Source of the DNA: an uncultured Bacteroidales bacterium
GTDB lineage: Bacteria > Bacteroidota > Bacteroidia > Bacteroidales > WCHB1-69
DNA length: 64,000 nt
Assembly: GCA_946409645.1 (NCBI GenBank)
Contig: CAMJXE010000003.1
Span: forward strand, 19,721 to 83,720
Reading direction: 5' to 3'
The notes below the pieces were generated by a model that did no database searches, was not told the origin of the DNA, and saw only the letters and a program-made list of their open reading frames with translations. Both the position numbers and the translations under genes were made by a program. Of the stretch, positions 1 to 7,631 are shown piece by piece; the first letter of the stretch is position 1; every line of letters begins with the position of its first letter.

Positions 1-1
1 C

Positions 2-124
2 TTTGCCACCTTTGGAGATGCTGGTCGCATGTCAAGCCTCTTCAGAAACAATGATAGACAAGGCTTTGCGTTTAGGGTTGGTAAGGCGACATTTCCCACG
101 AGGGAAGAAGTCGACAACTATTGA
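2..124 (+). CDS. 3' end of an unidentified gene (partial)
   Basis: Reading frame 2 is open from the window edge to a TGA and would encode about 40 C-terminal residues ending in REEVDNY. A good intrinsic terminator follows 25 bp later, which supports this frame over the 86-residue frame-3 ORF in the supplied track: that ORF runs straight through the terminator. Too little is present to name the family. The wording of the tail is reminiscent of enzyme C-termini but I do not recognise it. Confidence 0.55.
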   Translation, partial: FATFGDAGRMSSLFRNNDRQGFAFRVGKATFPTREEVDNY

Positions 125-148
125 TATACCGTTTTTCGCAACGGATCA

Positions 149-180
149 AGTGGTGTGGAGTTGTTCCACATCACTTTTTT
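149..180 (+). terminator. Intrinsic terminator
   Basis: An 11-bp stem (AGTGGTGTGGA against TCCACATCACT, one G-U pair) is followed directly by a run of T. It ends the partial gene at the left edge of the window and isolates it from the transporter downstream. Confidence 0.8.
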
Positions 181-274
181 TGTGCAATTTCCGCCCTTTT
201 CATGACATCAAATGCAGAGACAACAACGAGGATTATAGCTATTCCATTATAAAAACCAAATAAATTAAAGAAAT

Positions 275-1966
275 ATGAAAGTAACAGACATTCTATTGAT
301 TATCATTAATTTCGCGGGTTCGTTGGCGCTTTTTCTCTTCGCCATGAAAGTAATGAGCGAAGGACTTCAAAAGGCGGCGGGAAGCCGCATGCGGTCGGTG
401 TTGGGCCGAATTACGGGCAGGCCGTTGAGCGGCATCTTTACCGGAATGGCAGTGACGGCGGCCATACAGTCGTCGAGTGCCACCACGGTGATGGTTGTGA
501 GCTTCGTCAATGCCGGTCTGTTGTCATTGAGCAGTGCGGTGGCAGTCATCATGGGCGCTAACATTGGCACCACAGTCACCGCTTGGATTATCACACTGTT
601 GGGACTTGGGGAAAGCTCTGGTTACTTCAGCTTGCCCCTCTTCATTGCCGCTGCCAGCCTTTTGTTCTTGTTCAGGAAACATGACAAGATGAAATCAGTG
701 GGGCAAACGATTATTGGGCTGTCGTTGCTGTTGGTAGGCATGTCGTTTCTGAAGGAAGCCATGCCCAATTTGGGAGATTATCCCTCGCTTCTGCACGGAA
801 TTGCCTCCTTGGGTGACCATGGGTTCTGGTCGGTGATGCTTTTCGTGCTCATCGGAGCCGCTCTCACCTGTCTGGTACAGGCATCGGCGGCCACGATGGC
901 CATCACCCTGTTGATGCTCCATAACGGTTGGATAGGTCTTGACATGGCTGTGGCGTTGGTGATGGGCGAAAACATCGGAACAACCATCACTGCAAACATC
1001 GCCGCAATGGTGGCCGGGACAGCTGGAAAACGCGCTGCCAAAGCCCACCTGGTGTTCAACGTCATCGGTGTTTTGCTGACCCTGATACTTTTCCGCCCCG
1101 TTTTGTCGTTAGTGCAATTTGTATTCCCGACCAATGCACCGATGGCACTTTCTTTCTTCCACACCCTGTTCAACGTCATGAATGTCGGAATACAGTCATG
1201 GTTCATACCGCAAATCGTGAAAATAGTAACCTTTATGGTGCCTGAAAAAGCGGAGGATTCCGACAGCAACGACTACAAACTGACCTATATCAGCCGCGGC
1301 CCTGTCAGCACGGCAGAACTCAATCTGCAAAATGCCAAACATGAGATTAAGCTTTTCTCGAAGCAGGTGCTGTGCATGTATGCCATGTTACCCGAACTAC
1401 GGAAAGTGAAAAATACCGAAGAGATGGATGCTGCTGTGGGGCGTATAGAACGTTATGAACAGCTGACTGACCGCATGGATATGGAGTTGACAAGGTTTCT
1501 CGTCGCTGTTGGCGGTGCCGGCATCAGTGACAGCGGTTCAGAACGCATTGGTTCGATGATACGGATCAGCGACAATTTGGAGAGCATTGGGGATAGCATT
1601 TTGCAGATCGCCCTGACCAGAAAGAACAAATACGCCGACGCAGTGCATTTCAGCGACACACAAAACGCCCGTTTGGCTGAAATGAGCGATCTGGTGGAAA
1701 AGGCACTTCTGGTCATGGACGACAACCTTGCCGAATACGACCGTACCGACCAGGTGACGAAGGAGGGCATTCAAGCCGCAGAGGACGCCGAAAGAGAAGT
1801 TAATGCCTGTCGCGACCGTCTCCGTGTCAATCACATTGAAGCGCTCAAGCAAGGAAAATATGGCTACGACATAGGGAACGCCTACAGTAGCCTTTTCGCC
1901 CAATACGAAAAATTGGCTGACTTCATCATAAATGTCAGTGAGGCCGCCGTCTGCCGTGGGCTTTAG
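275..1966 (+). CDS. Na/Pi cotransporter family protein with PhoU-like C-terminus
   Basis: Inner-membrane sodium-dependent phosphate transporter of the NptA/YjbB type. The first ~320 residues are hydrophobic and contain the two inverted family repeats, marked by QSSSATT (residues 65-71) and VQASAATM (about 202-209). Residues ~345-563 are charged and helical, as expected for the PhoU-like cytoplasmic domain. At 563 residues it has normal length for the fused form. The ATG at 275 follows an AAAGAAAT stretch. No clear -7 box is visible just upstream. It probably exports or balances phosphate with sodium; the transport direction cannot be read from sequence. Confidence 0.9.
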   Translation: MKVTDILLIIINFAGSLALFLFAMKVMSEGLQKAAGSRMRSVLGRITGRPLSGIFTGMAVTAAIQSSSATTVMVVSFVNAGLLSLSSAVAVIMGANIGTTVTAWIITLLGLGESSGYFSLPLFIAAASLLFLFRKHDKMKSVGQTIIGLSLLLVGMSFLKEAMPNLGDYPSLLHGIASLGDHGFWSVMLFVLIGAALTCLVQASAATMAITLLMLHNGWIGLDMAVALVMGENIGTTITANIAAMVAGTAGKRAAKAHLVFNVIGVLLTLILFRPVLSLVQFVFPTNAPMALSFFHTLFNVMNVGIQSWFIPQIVKIVTFMVPEKAEDSDSNDYKLTYISRGPVSTAELNLQNAKHEIKLFSKQVLCMYAMLPELRKVKNTEEMDAAVGRIERYEQLTDRMDMELTRFLVAVGGAGISDSGSERIGSMIRISDNLESIGDSILQIALTRKNKYADAVHFSDTQNARLAEMSDLVEKALLVMDDNLAEYDRTDQVTKEGIQAAEDAEREVNACRDRLRVNHIEALKQGKYGYDIGNAYSSLFAQYEKLADFIINVSEAAVCRGL

Positions 1967-1980
1967 GAGCTAAAAAAATG

Positions 1981-1988
1981 TATTTTTG
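1981..1988 (+). promoter_or_regulatory. -7 box TATTTTTG upstream of the fatty-acid transporter gene
   Basis: TATTTTTG lies 60 bp before the ATG of the AtoE-like gene and matches the Bacteroidota primary-sigma -7 consensus TAnnTTTG. The leader contains short CACTATT repeats. Confidence 0.6.
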
Positions 1989-2048
1989 CCGCCTGATTTT
2001 CGTTCACTATTCACTATTCTCAAGTTTCAATAACCAATAATCATTCAA

Positions 2049-3395
2049 ATGAAAATCATCAACATCTGTGTCAACTTAGTGCAAAAATATCTACCGGAGC
2101 CGTTTGTGCTGGCCATTTTGCTTACGATAATAGCTGCGCTCACCGCCATGCCGGTGTGTCATCAGACTCCAGTGGAGGTCATCGAACATTGGGGCAATGG
2201 TGTGTGGGGGCTGTTAGCTTTCTCCATGCAGATGTCGCTGATTTTGGTCTGCGGCGCGACCTTCGCTGGTGCACCCGCCATCAAGAAGGGCATCCGTAAG
2301 ATTGCTGCGCTTCCGAAGACGCCTGCGTCCGCCATCGCCACGGTGACGTTAGTGTCGGCCATCGCATGTTGGATCAACTGGGGGTTCGGGCTCATCGTGG
2401 GAGTCATCCTCGCCAAGGAGATCGCCCGCGACTGCAAAGGCGTGGACTACAGACTTTTGATCGCTTCCGCCTACAGTGGTTTTGTGGTGTGGCATGCCGG
2501 ACTTTCCGGTTCCATCCCGCTGACCATGGCCACCGCTGGCGAAGCGCTCACCAAGGCCACCAACGGTGCGCTTGCCGAGCCGGTGAGTGTCTCCGCCACG
2601 CTCTTCGCGCCGCAGAACCTCGTCATCGTGCTGCTTGTCATCATCGCCATCACGGTGGTTAATACATTGATGCACCCAAAAGACGAGCATGTGGTCACGG
2701 TGGACCCGCAGCTGCTTTACGAGCCCGAGGAAGTACCCACGAAAGAGGACAGTTCTCCGGCAGCCAAGTTAGAGCAGAGTTACCTTATCTCAGGGATAGT
2801 TGCGTTGTTAGGATTTAGTTTCTTGGTTATCAAGCTTTTTGTGCGAGGTGGTTCGTTGGATCTCAATGCCGTCATCATGCTGTTCCTGTTTACGGGCATT
2901 TTGTTTCACGGGACGCCTTTGCGATATGTCCGCGCTTTCACGAAGTCGGCGGGTAGTGCGGCGGGAATCATCCTGCAGTTTCCGTTTTATGCGGGCATTA
3001 TGGGCATCATCACTGGGGTAGGGGAGTCGGGTATATGTTACGGCACGGTCATCAGTGACGCGTGCATCGGAATCTCCACGCCGACGACGTTCCCGTTGTT
3101 GACGTTCTTGTGTGCGGCGGTGTTGAACCTGTTCGTGCCGTCTGGCGGCGGTCACTGGGCCATCCAGGCGCCGGTGTTTTTTACGGCGGGTGCCGACTTG
3201 GGTGTCGATCCCGGTCTCACGGGCATCGCCATCGCCTGGGGCGACGCGTGGACCAACCTCATCCAGCCCTTCTGGGCGTTGCCCGCGTTGGCTATCGCCA
3301 AGCTCAACGCCAAGGATATCATGGGCTTCTGCCTCATCGATTTGGCAATCACCGGATTGATTATCTGCGGGGGATTGCTGGTGTGGGCGATGTGA
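2049..3395 (+). CDS. Short-chain fatty acid transporter, AtoE family
   Basis: A polytopic membrane protein of 448 residues with about 12 hydrophobic segments, matching the AtoE/TIGR00366 short-chain fatty acid uptake family. Family-like features are the N-terminal KYLPEPFVLAILLTI and the C-terminal NLFVPSGGGHWAIQAP loop, rich in glycine within the membrane. In related fermenters such carriers move acetoacetate or butyrate. An ADP-forming acyl-CoA synthetase lies 6 kb downstream but not in the same transcript. The gene has its own promoter and ends before a convergent terminator. Confidence 0.88.
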   Translation: MKIINICVNLVQKYLPEPFVLAILLTIIAALTAMPVCHQTPVEVIEHWGNGVWGLLAFSMQMSLILVCGATFAGAPAIKKGIRKIAALPKTPASAIATVTLVSAIACWINWGFGLIVGVILAKEIARDCKGVDYRLLIASAYSGFVVWHAGLSGSIPLTMATAGEALTKATNGALAEPVSVSATLFAPQNLVIVLLVIIAITVVNTLMHPKDEHVVTVDPQLLYEPEEVPTKEDSSPAAKLEQSYLISGIVALLGFSFLVIKLFVRGGSLDLNAVIMLFLFTGILFHGTPLRYVRAFTKSAGSAAGIILQFPFYAGIMGIITGVGESGICYGTVISDACIGISTPTTFPLLTFLCAAVLNLFVPSGGGHWAIQAPVFFTAGADLGVDPGLTGIAIAWGDAWTNLIQPFWALPALAIAKLNAKDIMGFCLIDLAITGLIICGGLLVWAM

Positions 3396-3424
3396 TCCCG
3401 GAACATAAAACCGTCATATTGAAA

Positions 3425-3460
3425 AACGGGTATCGACAGTAATGCCGGTACCCGTTCTTT
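3425..3460. terminator. Bidirectional terminator between convergent genes
   Basis: The 8-bp stem AACGGGTA / TACCCGTT has A-rich sequence on its left and TTCTTT on its right. It lies between the convergent AtoE-like and Gate-domain genes and can serve both strands. Confidence 0.65.
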
Positions 3461-3479
3461 ATCAATTTTCAATTATCAA

Positions 3480-4730
3480 TTAGATCAATGAGAACAGTAC
3501 GAACAGCCAGTGGGCGGAGATGCCGGCAATAAGGCCGCCGACGGTGTGGGAAGCGATGGCCTTGGAGATGAGTTTCCGGTATCCGAGAGAGTCCAGCATA
3601 CCAGTGTGCGTGCTCAGGAAGCCACTCCAGCACATGCCCATGGCGGTGAATACCGCGATGGCGTTGCCGTCGATGAGACCGGAGGCGTCGAAGGCGGGCA
3701 CCAGACCGATGGCTGCGCCCACCGCGCCCAACGCTGTGATCGGGAAAGCGATTAGCTCGGGATGCGCGAAACCGAAGAGCCACTTGAAGACAAAGTCGAT
3801 CTTGCCGGCTAACCACGGCAGCAACGGCACACCCTCGTAGGCGGCACCCGTGTAAGTGCCGTTCAAAGATGCACCGAAGGTCACCATCATCACGATGGTG
3901 GAGATGATGAGCACGCCGGGAATGATGGAGAGACCGATCTCCACACCGCTCTTGCCGCCGTCAAGCATGGCGTTCAAAGTGCGCAAAAACGCCCCCTTTT
4001 TTTCCTCCTCCTCTATCTTCATAGCCGCTCCTTCCGTCTCGTTGACCACTTCTTTCAGGGGTTTCTCCTCCACGACGGAGTCTGGCATCGGGGAGTCCAA
4101 TTCGGGATAAGCCTTAAGGGTCAGTTTCTGCATCATGCGCGTGGTGACGATGCTGCCGATGAATGCGCCCGCCAGGCCGATGAGGGCACCGCTTCCGTAG
4201 CCGCGCCCCGTCATGAAGGCGACAACCACAAGTCCCATGCCGAATGAGGTGCCGAAGTTGGTCAGAGAGGCGATTTGGTACTGCTTGAAGTAGCGGCGGA
4301 AAGTCTTGTCTTTCGACAGCGTAATGATGGCCGGGTTGTCGCTCAGGAAGGTCATCACCGCGCCGAGCGAGGCCACGCCGGGAAGGTTGTAGAGCGGCTT
4401 CATCAGTGGCTTCAGCATCTTCTCCAATAACACCACCACGCCGAATTCCACGAACAGCTTGCTGATAGCTCCCGTCATCACTGTGATGGCCATGATGTAG
4501 AACACCGTATCTATCAGTAGTTTATAGGCCGTGTTCATGAAGGTGTTCAGCATGTTCGGCAACGTCATCTTGATGGACAACCCGATGAAGAAGCCAAAGA
4601 ACAGAATCAAGAAGATGATTAACTCGCTACGGCGGTTAAAAGCCCGATACATGTAACGCACCACGTTGTTACGCGACATGCGCGAAACCTGATGCAGGAT
4701 GTTGTTGGTTTTGAAATGGAATATTGGCAT
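3480..4730 (-). CDS. Nucleoside recognition (Gate) domain membrane protein
   Basis: A 416-residue integral membrane protein of the Gate/nucleoside-recognition family (related to SpmA/SpmB and YjiH). Two conserved hydrophobic blocks can be seen. The first, about residues 90-200, contains LSDNPAIITLSKD and a FGTSFGMGL turn. The second, about residues 265-410, contains AIGLVPAFDASGLIDGNA and the FLSTHTGMLDSLGYR loop. A charged segment rich in Glu and Lys separates them. The substrate is unknown in this family; 'nucleoside recognition' is a historical domain name and should not be taken as function. Confidence 0.8.
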   Translation of the reverse strand: MPIFHFKTNNILHQVSRMSRNNVVRYMYRAFNRRSELIIFLILFFGFFIGLSIKMTLPNMLNTFMNTAYKLLIDTVFYIMAITVMTGAISKLFVEFGVVVLLEKMLKPLMKPLYNLPGVASLGAVMTFLSDNPAIITLSKDKTFRRYFKQYQIASLTNFGTSFGMGLVVVAFMTGRGYGSGALIGLAGAFIGSIVTTRMMQKLTLKAYPELDSPMPDSVVEEKPLKEVVNETEGAAMKIEEEEKKGAFLRTLNAMLDGGKSGVEIGLSIIPGVLIISTIVMMVTFGASLNGTYTGAAYEGVPLLPWLAGKIDFVFKWLFGFAHPELIAFPITALGAVGAAIGLVPAFDASGLIDGNAIAVFTAMGMCWSGFLSTHTGMLDSLGYRKLISKAIASHTVGGLIAGISAHWLFVLFSLI

Positions 4731-4736
4731 GGGGCG

Positions 4737-4800
4737 GTTTAGGGTTTAAGGTTTGGGGTTTAGGGTAAGATTAAAGGTTTGAAGGTTAATAGGTTAAGAG
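4737..4800. repeat. Heptamer-like intergenic repeat (TTTAGGG/TTTAAGG)
   Basis: The gap between the Gate-domain gene and the porin gene is filled with imperfect 7-bp units such as GGTTTAG and GGTTTAA. The same kind of sequence recurs at 7531, 9423 and 18018 and in traces at 52114, always between genes. Confidence 0.7.
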
Positions 4801-4834
4801 TTGTTGTTCTTAGCGAATAGACAAAAGCCGATAG

Positions 4835-6037
4835 CTAATTTTTCAATTTTTCGGGTAAGAATTTCATGAAGTCGAGGCGCCAGGTGACACCGACGTTGGC
4901 GGTGAGTTGCATGTTCTCCCAGTTATAGTCGCCGTCGGTTCTGGGGAAATTGGTCATCGTGCTGTTGGCGACGTATGCGTGTAAGCGCAGGTCGGGATAA
5001 ATGCGCGGACGGTACTCTACACCGAGACCATAAAAGTAGTAGGCCCTGTCGTTGGGCATCATCATGTCCACATCCACGTAGGGGTTGTCATCCATTGTGT
5101 AATAGTAACCGGTGGAATTCTGCTCATAACCGCCTTTTGCAAAAAGGTTCACGCTCGGAGAGACGTGCCAGTCGAGACGGCTTACCAAAGAGAAATCCTG
5201 GAAGAATTTCTTGAAATGGGCGGCACGGTTGACCCAATCGACATAGATGGACCATTTGTCGAATTTCAGCTGGTTGCCTAAGGCGATGTAGTTGATGAAC
5301 TTGCCGCGCTGGTATTCCATCATGTTCACGGAGTAGAGGGTGTGGAACGGACCGTAGTGGCCGGCCCAGTAGAGGTTGTAAGAGAGCAGTCCGGATTTCC
5401 AGGAGTTGGAACCGTATTTCACGTATGGCGAGTTGGCCACTTGGAACGCAATCTTGTTTTTGCCGCTTTTGTCGGTGTACGCGACGGATGCTCCGATGTG
5501 GAAGCAGGCGAACTCACCCCAGTAGTGGGTGTAGTAATAGACGTCGATGGGCGGTGCATCGTATTCAAAACCACCGACATAGAGTGCGTCCTTGCCCAAA
5601 CGGACAGACCATTGGTCATTGAACTTGTATTGGATATAAAGGAAATCGGTGTTGTCGAAAAGTTCCTTATAGCCTTTGACGGGGATAATGCGTTGGCGGA
5701 GGAAGTAGGAGATATGGTCGCCGATCTCACCGCCGAGCAGGAAGTTGAAATAGTCGCCGCGGAAACCGTAGTTGTGTTGCTCCGATTGTCCCGAATTCGG
5801 GATGCCTATCGGAGAAGCGTCAATGGCGGTGGAATGCCATTTGAGGAGGTCATAGTTGTATTCGAAATCCGCGCGCGCCTCCAAATGGAAGGTCGTGAAC
5901 TTGTGCTTGAAGTTCGGTTTCACCTCCTTTTTCTCCTTCTTTTTCTTCTCCTTTTTCGCGCTCTCCTCCTGCGAGATGGCAGAAAACGGCAGAAGAATGC
6001 ACAAAAACAATCCAATTACGGTATATAATTTTCTCAT
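4835..6037 (-). CDS. Outer-membrane porin, OprO/OprP-like beta barrel
   Basis: A 400-residue protein with a signal peptide (MRKLYTVIGLFLCILLPFSA, cleavage near SQE), a very lysine/glutamate-rich linker (about residues 25-40) and then alternating aromatic beta strands. Examples are YLRQRIIPVKGY and DQWSVRLGKD, ending in VGVTWRLDFMKFLPEKLKN. This layout fits the phosphate-selective porin O/P family of Bacteroidota. It is monocistronic, with a minus-strand -7 box 35 bp upstream of the ATG. The actual solute is not predictable. The basic linker between signal and barrel is unusual and could contact peptidoglycan; that is inference. Confidence 0.75.
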   Translation of the reverse strand: MRKLYTVIGLFLCILLPFSAISQEESAKKEKKKKEKKEVKPNFKHKFTTFHLEARADFEYNYDLLKWHSTAIDASPIGIPNSGQSEQHNYGFRGDYFNFLLGGEIGDHISYFLRQRIIPVKGYKELFDNTDFLYIQYKFNDQWSVRLGKDALYVGGFEYDAPPIDVYYYTHYWGEFACFHIGASVAYTDKSGKNKIAFQVANSPYVKYGSNSWKSGLLSYNLYWAGHYGPFHTLYSVNMMEYQRGKFINYIALGNQLKFDKWSIYVDWVNRAAHFKKFFQDFSLVSRLDWHVSPSVNLFAKGGYEQNSTGYYYTMDDNPYVDVDMMMPNDRAYYFYGLGVEYRPRIYPDLRLHAYVANSTMTNFPRTDGDYNWENMQLTANVGVTWRLDFMKFLPEKLKN

Positions 6038-6071
6038 TATCTGATATTTATGAATATGTATATTGAAAGTG

Positions 6072-6079
6072 CAAATGTA
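6072..6079 (-). promoter_or_regulatory. -7 box TACATTTG for the porin gene
   Basis: On the minus strand TACATTTG stands about 35 bp before the porin ATG, matching TAnnTTTG. Confidence 0.6.
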
Positions 6080-6121
6080 TATTTTTTACGGATATTAGCA
6101 AATGAAAACACCCCCCTCCCC

Positions 6122-6149
6122 GTAGAGACGTTGCGCGCAACGTCTCTAC
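6122..6149. repeat. 28-bp GTAG...CTAC palindrome, copy 1
   Basis: A perfect 28-bp palindrome: GTAGAGACGTTGCG followed by its exact reverse complement. The identical sequence is found at 28571, and a sister form with a different core at 42986. It lies in the 346-bp gap between the divergent porin and ROK genes. Confidence 0.9.
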
Positions 6150-6152
6150 AAC

Positions 6153-6184
6153 GGAAAACGGAGGGTCGAAGCCCTCCGTTTTCC
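6153..6184. terminator. Strong hairpin between divergent genes
   Basis: A perfect 13-bp stem (GGAAAACGGAGGG and its complement) has a 6-nt loop, and A/T runs inside the stem make it terminator-like on either strand. It is odd here because the flanking genes diverge, so no transcript obviously needs to end. It may block antisense transcription or be part of a repeat unit with the adjacent palindrome. The rest of the 6038-6383 gap shows only the two promoters. Confidence 0.6.
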
Positions 6185-6353
6185 AATCAACAACAACCAA
6201 TTTTTATATATTAAATCATGACAAATTCTCTCTGATTTTCACGATGCAAAGAAACAATCTTTCACGCACGTGCCCTATCCCCATTTCGCGTGTTTTTTTT
6301 CAAGGGTAATCACTATTTTTGGGGAGAATGGCCGTGAATCGAATTAAATTTAT

Positions 6354-6361
6354 TATCTTTG
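6354..6361 (+). promoter_or_regulatory. -7 box TATCTTTG for the ROK gene
   Basis: TATCTTTG is 22 bp before the ATG of the ROK-family gene, giving a very short leader. Confidence 0.7.
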
Positions 6362-6383
6362 CCGCGTGAAAAAATAATCAGAA

Positions 6384-7487
6384 ATGTATAATAACGATAA
6401 TCGAATTGTGATCACTCTGGATGCTGGCGGCACCCATTTCCGTTTCTCGGCGATGCGTGGCTGCGAGGCGATTACTGACACTTTTGAGTTGCCCACCCAT
6501 CCCAATGACATCACCCAGCTGTTAGAGGATTTGCGAATGGGCTTCCAGCATATCATTGACCAGTTGCAGGAGAAGCCGGTGGCCATCAGTTTCGCATTTC
6601 CGGGTCCTGCTGACTACCCTAACGGTGTTTTCCCCAGCCGACTCACGAATTTTCCTTGCTTTGAGGGCGGGGTAGCGTTGGGCGACTATCTCAAGTCACA
6701 ATTCGGTCTGCCTGTTTTCATTAACAACGATGCCGACCTTTTCACATACGGTGAGGCGTTGGCGGGCGCGTTGCCGATGTTGAACGAGAAAATACGCAAT
6801 GCCGGTGGTGTGAAAGAGTACCACAATCTTATTGGTTTTATTCTCGGAACAGGCTTTGGTATAGGTATAACTTCTCATAATCAGATGTTTATGGGAGATA
6901 ATTGTTGCTCGGAAATTTACTGTACACCCAGCAAATGGGGACAGGATTTGATTGCGGAGGAGGGTATATCTCTCCGCGCTGTTTTACGTTACTACCGCGA
7001 ACTTGCCAAGGATGGGAAAGCAACAGAATATACGGATTCATACGACATTTACCGCATCGCGGACGGTGAACTTGCAGGCGATCAGGAAGCAGCGAAGAAT
7101 GCCTTCGCACGCTTCGGCGAAGCAGCCGGCTACTCCATCGCTTACGCTGCCTGTATGTTGGACGGCATCATCGTCTTGGGCGGCGGGGTCAGCAAGGCTG
7201 CGAAATTCTACTTGCCAGCCTTGCTCCAGGAGGTGCGCACTACCATGCACACCCTCAACGGAAACACACTGCCGCGCGTGCCGTCCTTCATCTATAACCT
7301 TGAAGATCCTGACGAATTCGAGCAGTTCCTGAAGGGACAGACGAAGGAAATTGAAGTCTATGGCACAGGCAAACGCCTCCGCATTGACACGCAGAAACGA
7401 CTGGGCATCACGTTATCGCAGCTCGGCACTTCCCGCGCTACCGCCATCGGTGCCTACTGCTTCGCACTCCACGCGTTAGATAATTAG
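6384..7487 (+). CDS. ROK family sugar kinase / glucokinase-like protein
   Basis: A 367-residue cytoplasmic protein of the ROK family, which phosphorylates hexoses such as glucose, mannose or N-acetylhexosamines with ATP. The N-terminal phosphate loop is VITLDAGGTHFRFSA (about residues 8-22), the sugar-binding region contains FINNDADLFTYGEAL (about 112-126), and a GTGFGIG loop lies near 156. The classic CxCGxxGCxE zinc motif of many ROK proteins is not evident; NCCSEIYCTPSKWGQ occupies that place. A phosphohexomutase gene follows, which fits entry of free hexose-6-phosphate into storage or glycolysis. Confidence 0.85.
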   Translation: MYNNDNRIVITLDAGGTHFRFSAMRGCEAITDTFELPTHPNDITQLLEDLRMGFQHIIDQLQEKPVAISFAFPGPADYPNGVFPSRLTNFPCFEGGVALGDYLKSQFGLPVFINNDADLFTYGEALAGALPMLNEKIRNAGGVKEYHNLIGFILGTGFGIGITSHNQMFMGDNCCSEIYCTPSKWGQDLIAEEGISLRAVLRYYRELAKDGKATEYTDSYDIYRIADGELAGDQEAAKNAFARFGEAAGYSIAYAACMLDGIIVLGGGVSKAAKFYLPALLQEVRTTMHTLNGNTLPRVPSFIYNLEDPDEFEQFLKGQTKEIEVYGTGKRLRIDTQKRLGITLSQLGTSRATAIGAYCFALHALDN

Positions 7488-7530
7488 CAATTGATAATTG
7501 ATAATTATTGGGGTAGTACAGTTCTCTCCC

Positions 7531-7601
7531 TCAAACCTTTACCCTTTACCCTTAAACCTTAAACCTTTACCCTTAAACCTTAAACTTCTAACCTCCTAAC
7601 C
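7531..7601. repeat. Heptamer-like intergenic repeat (CCTTAAA/CCTTTAC)
   Basis: Tandem imperfect heptamers of the form CCTTAAA and CCTTTAC occupy the gap before the phosphohexomutase gene. They are preceded by AATTGATAATTGATAATT, another low-complexity intergenic motif that recurs near 3465 and 12910. Confidence 0.7.
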
Positions 7602-7631
7602 GATTAATAATAATAACCAAATATCACCAAT

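Noticed and set aside
3-263. 86-residue ORF at the left edge
   Set aside because: It runs through a strong terminator and overlaps a better frame that ends just before that terminator.
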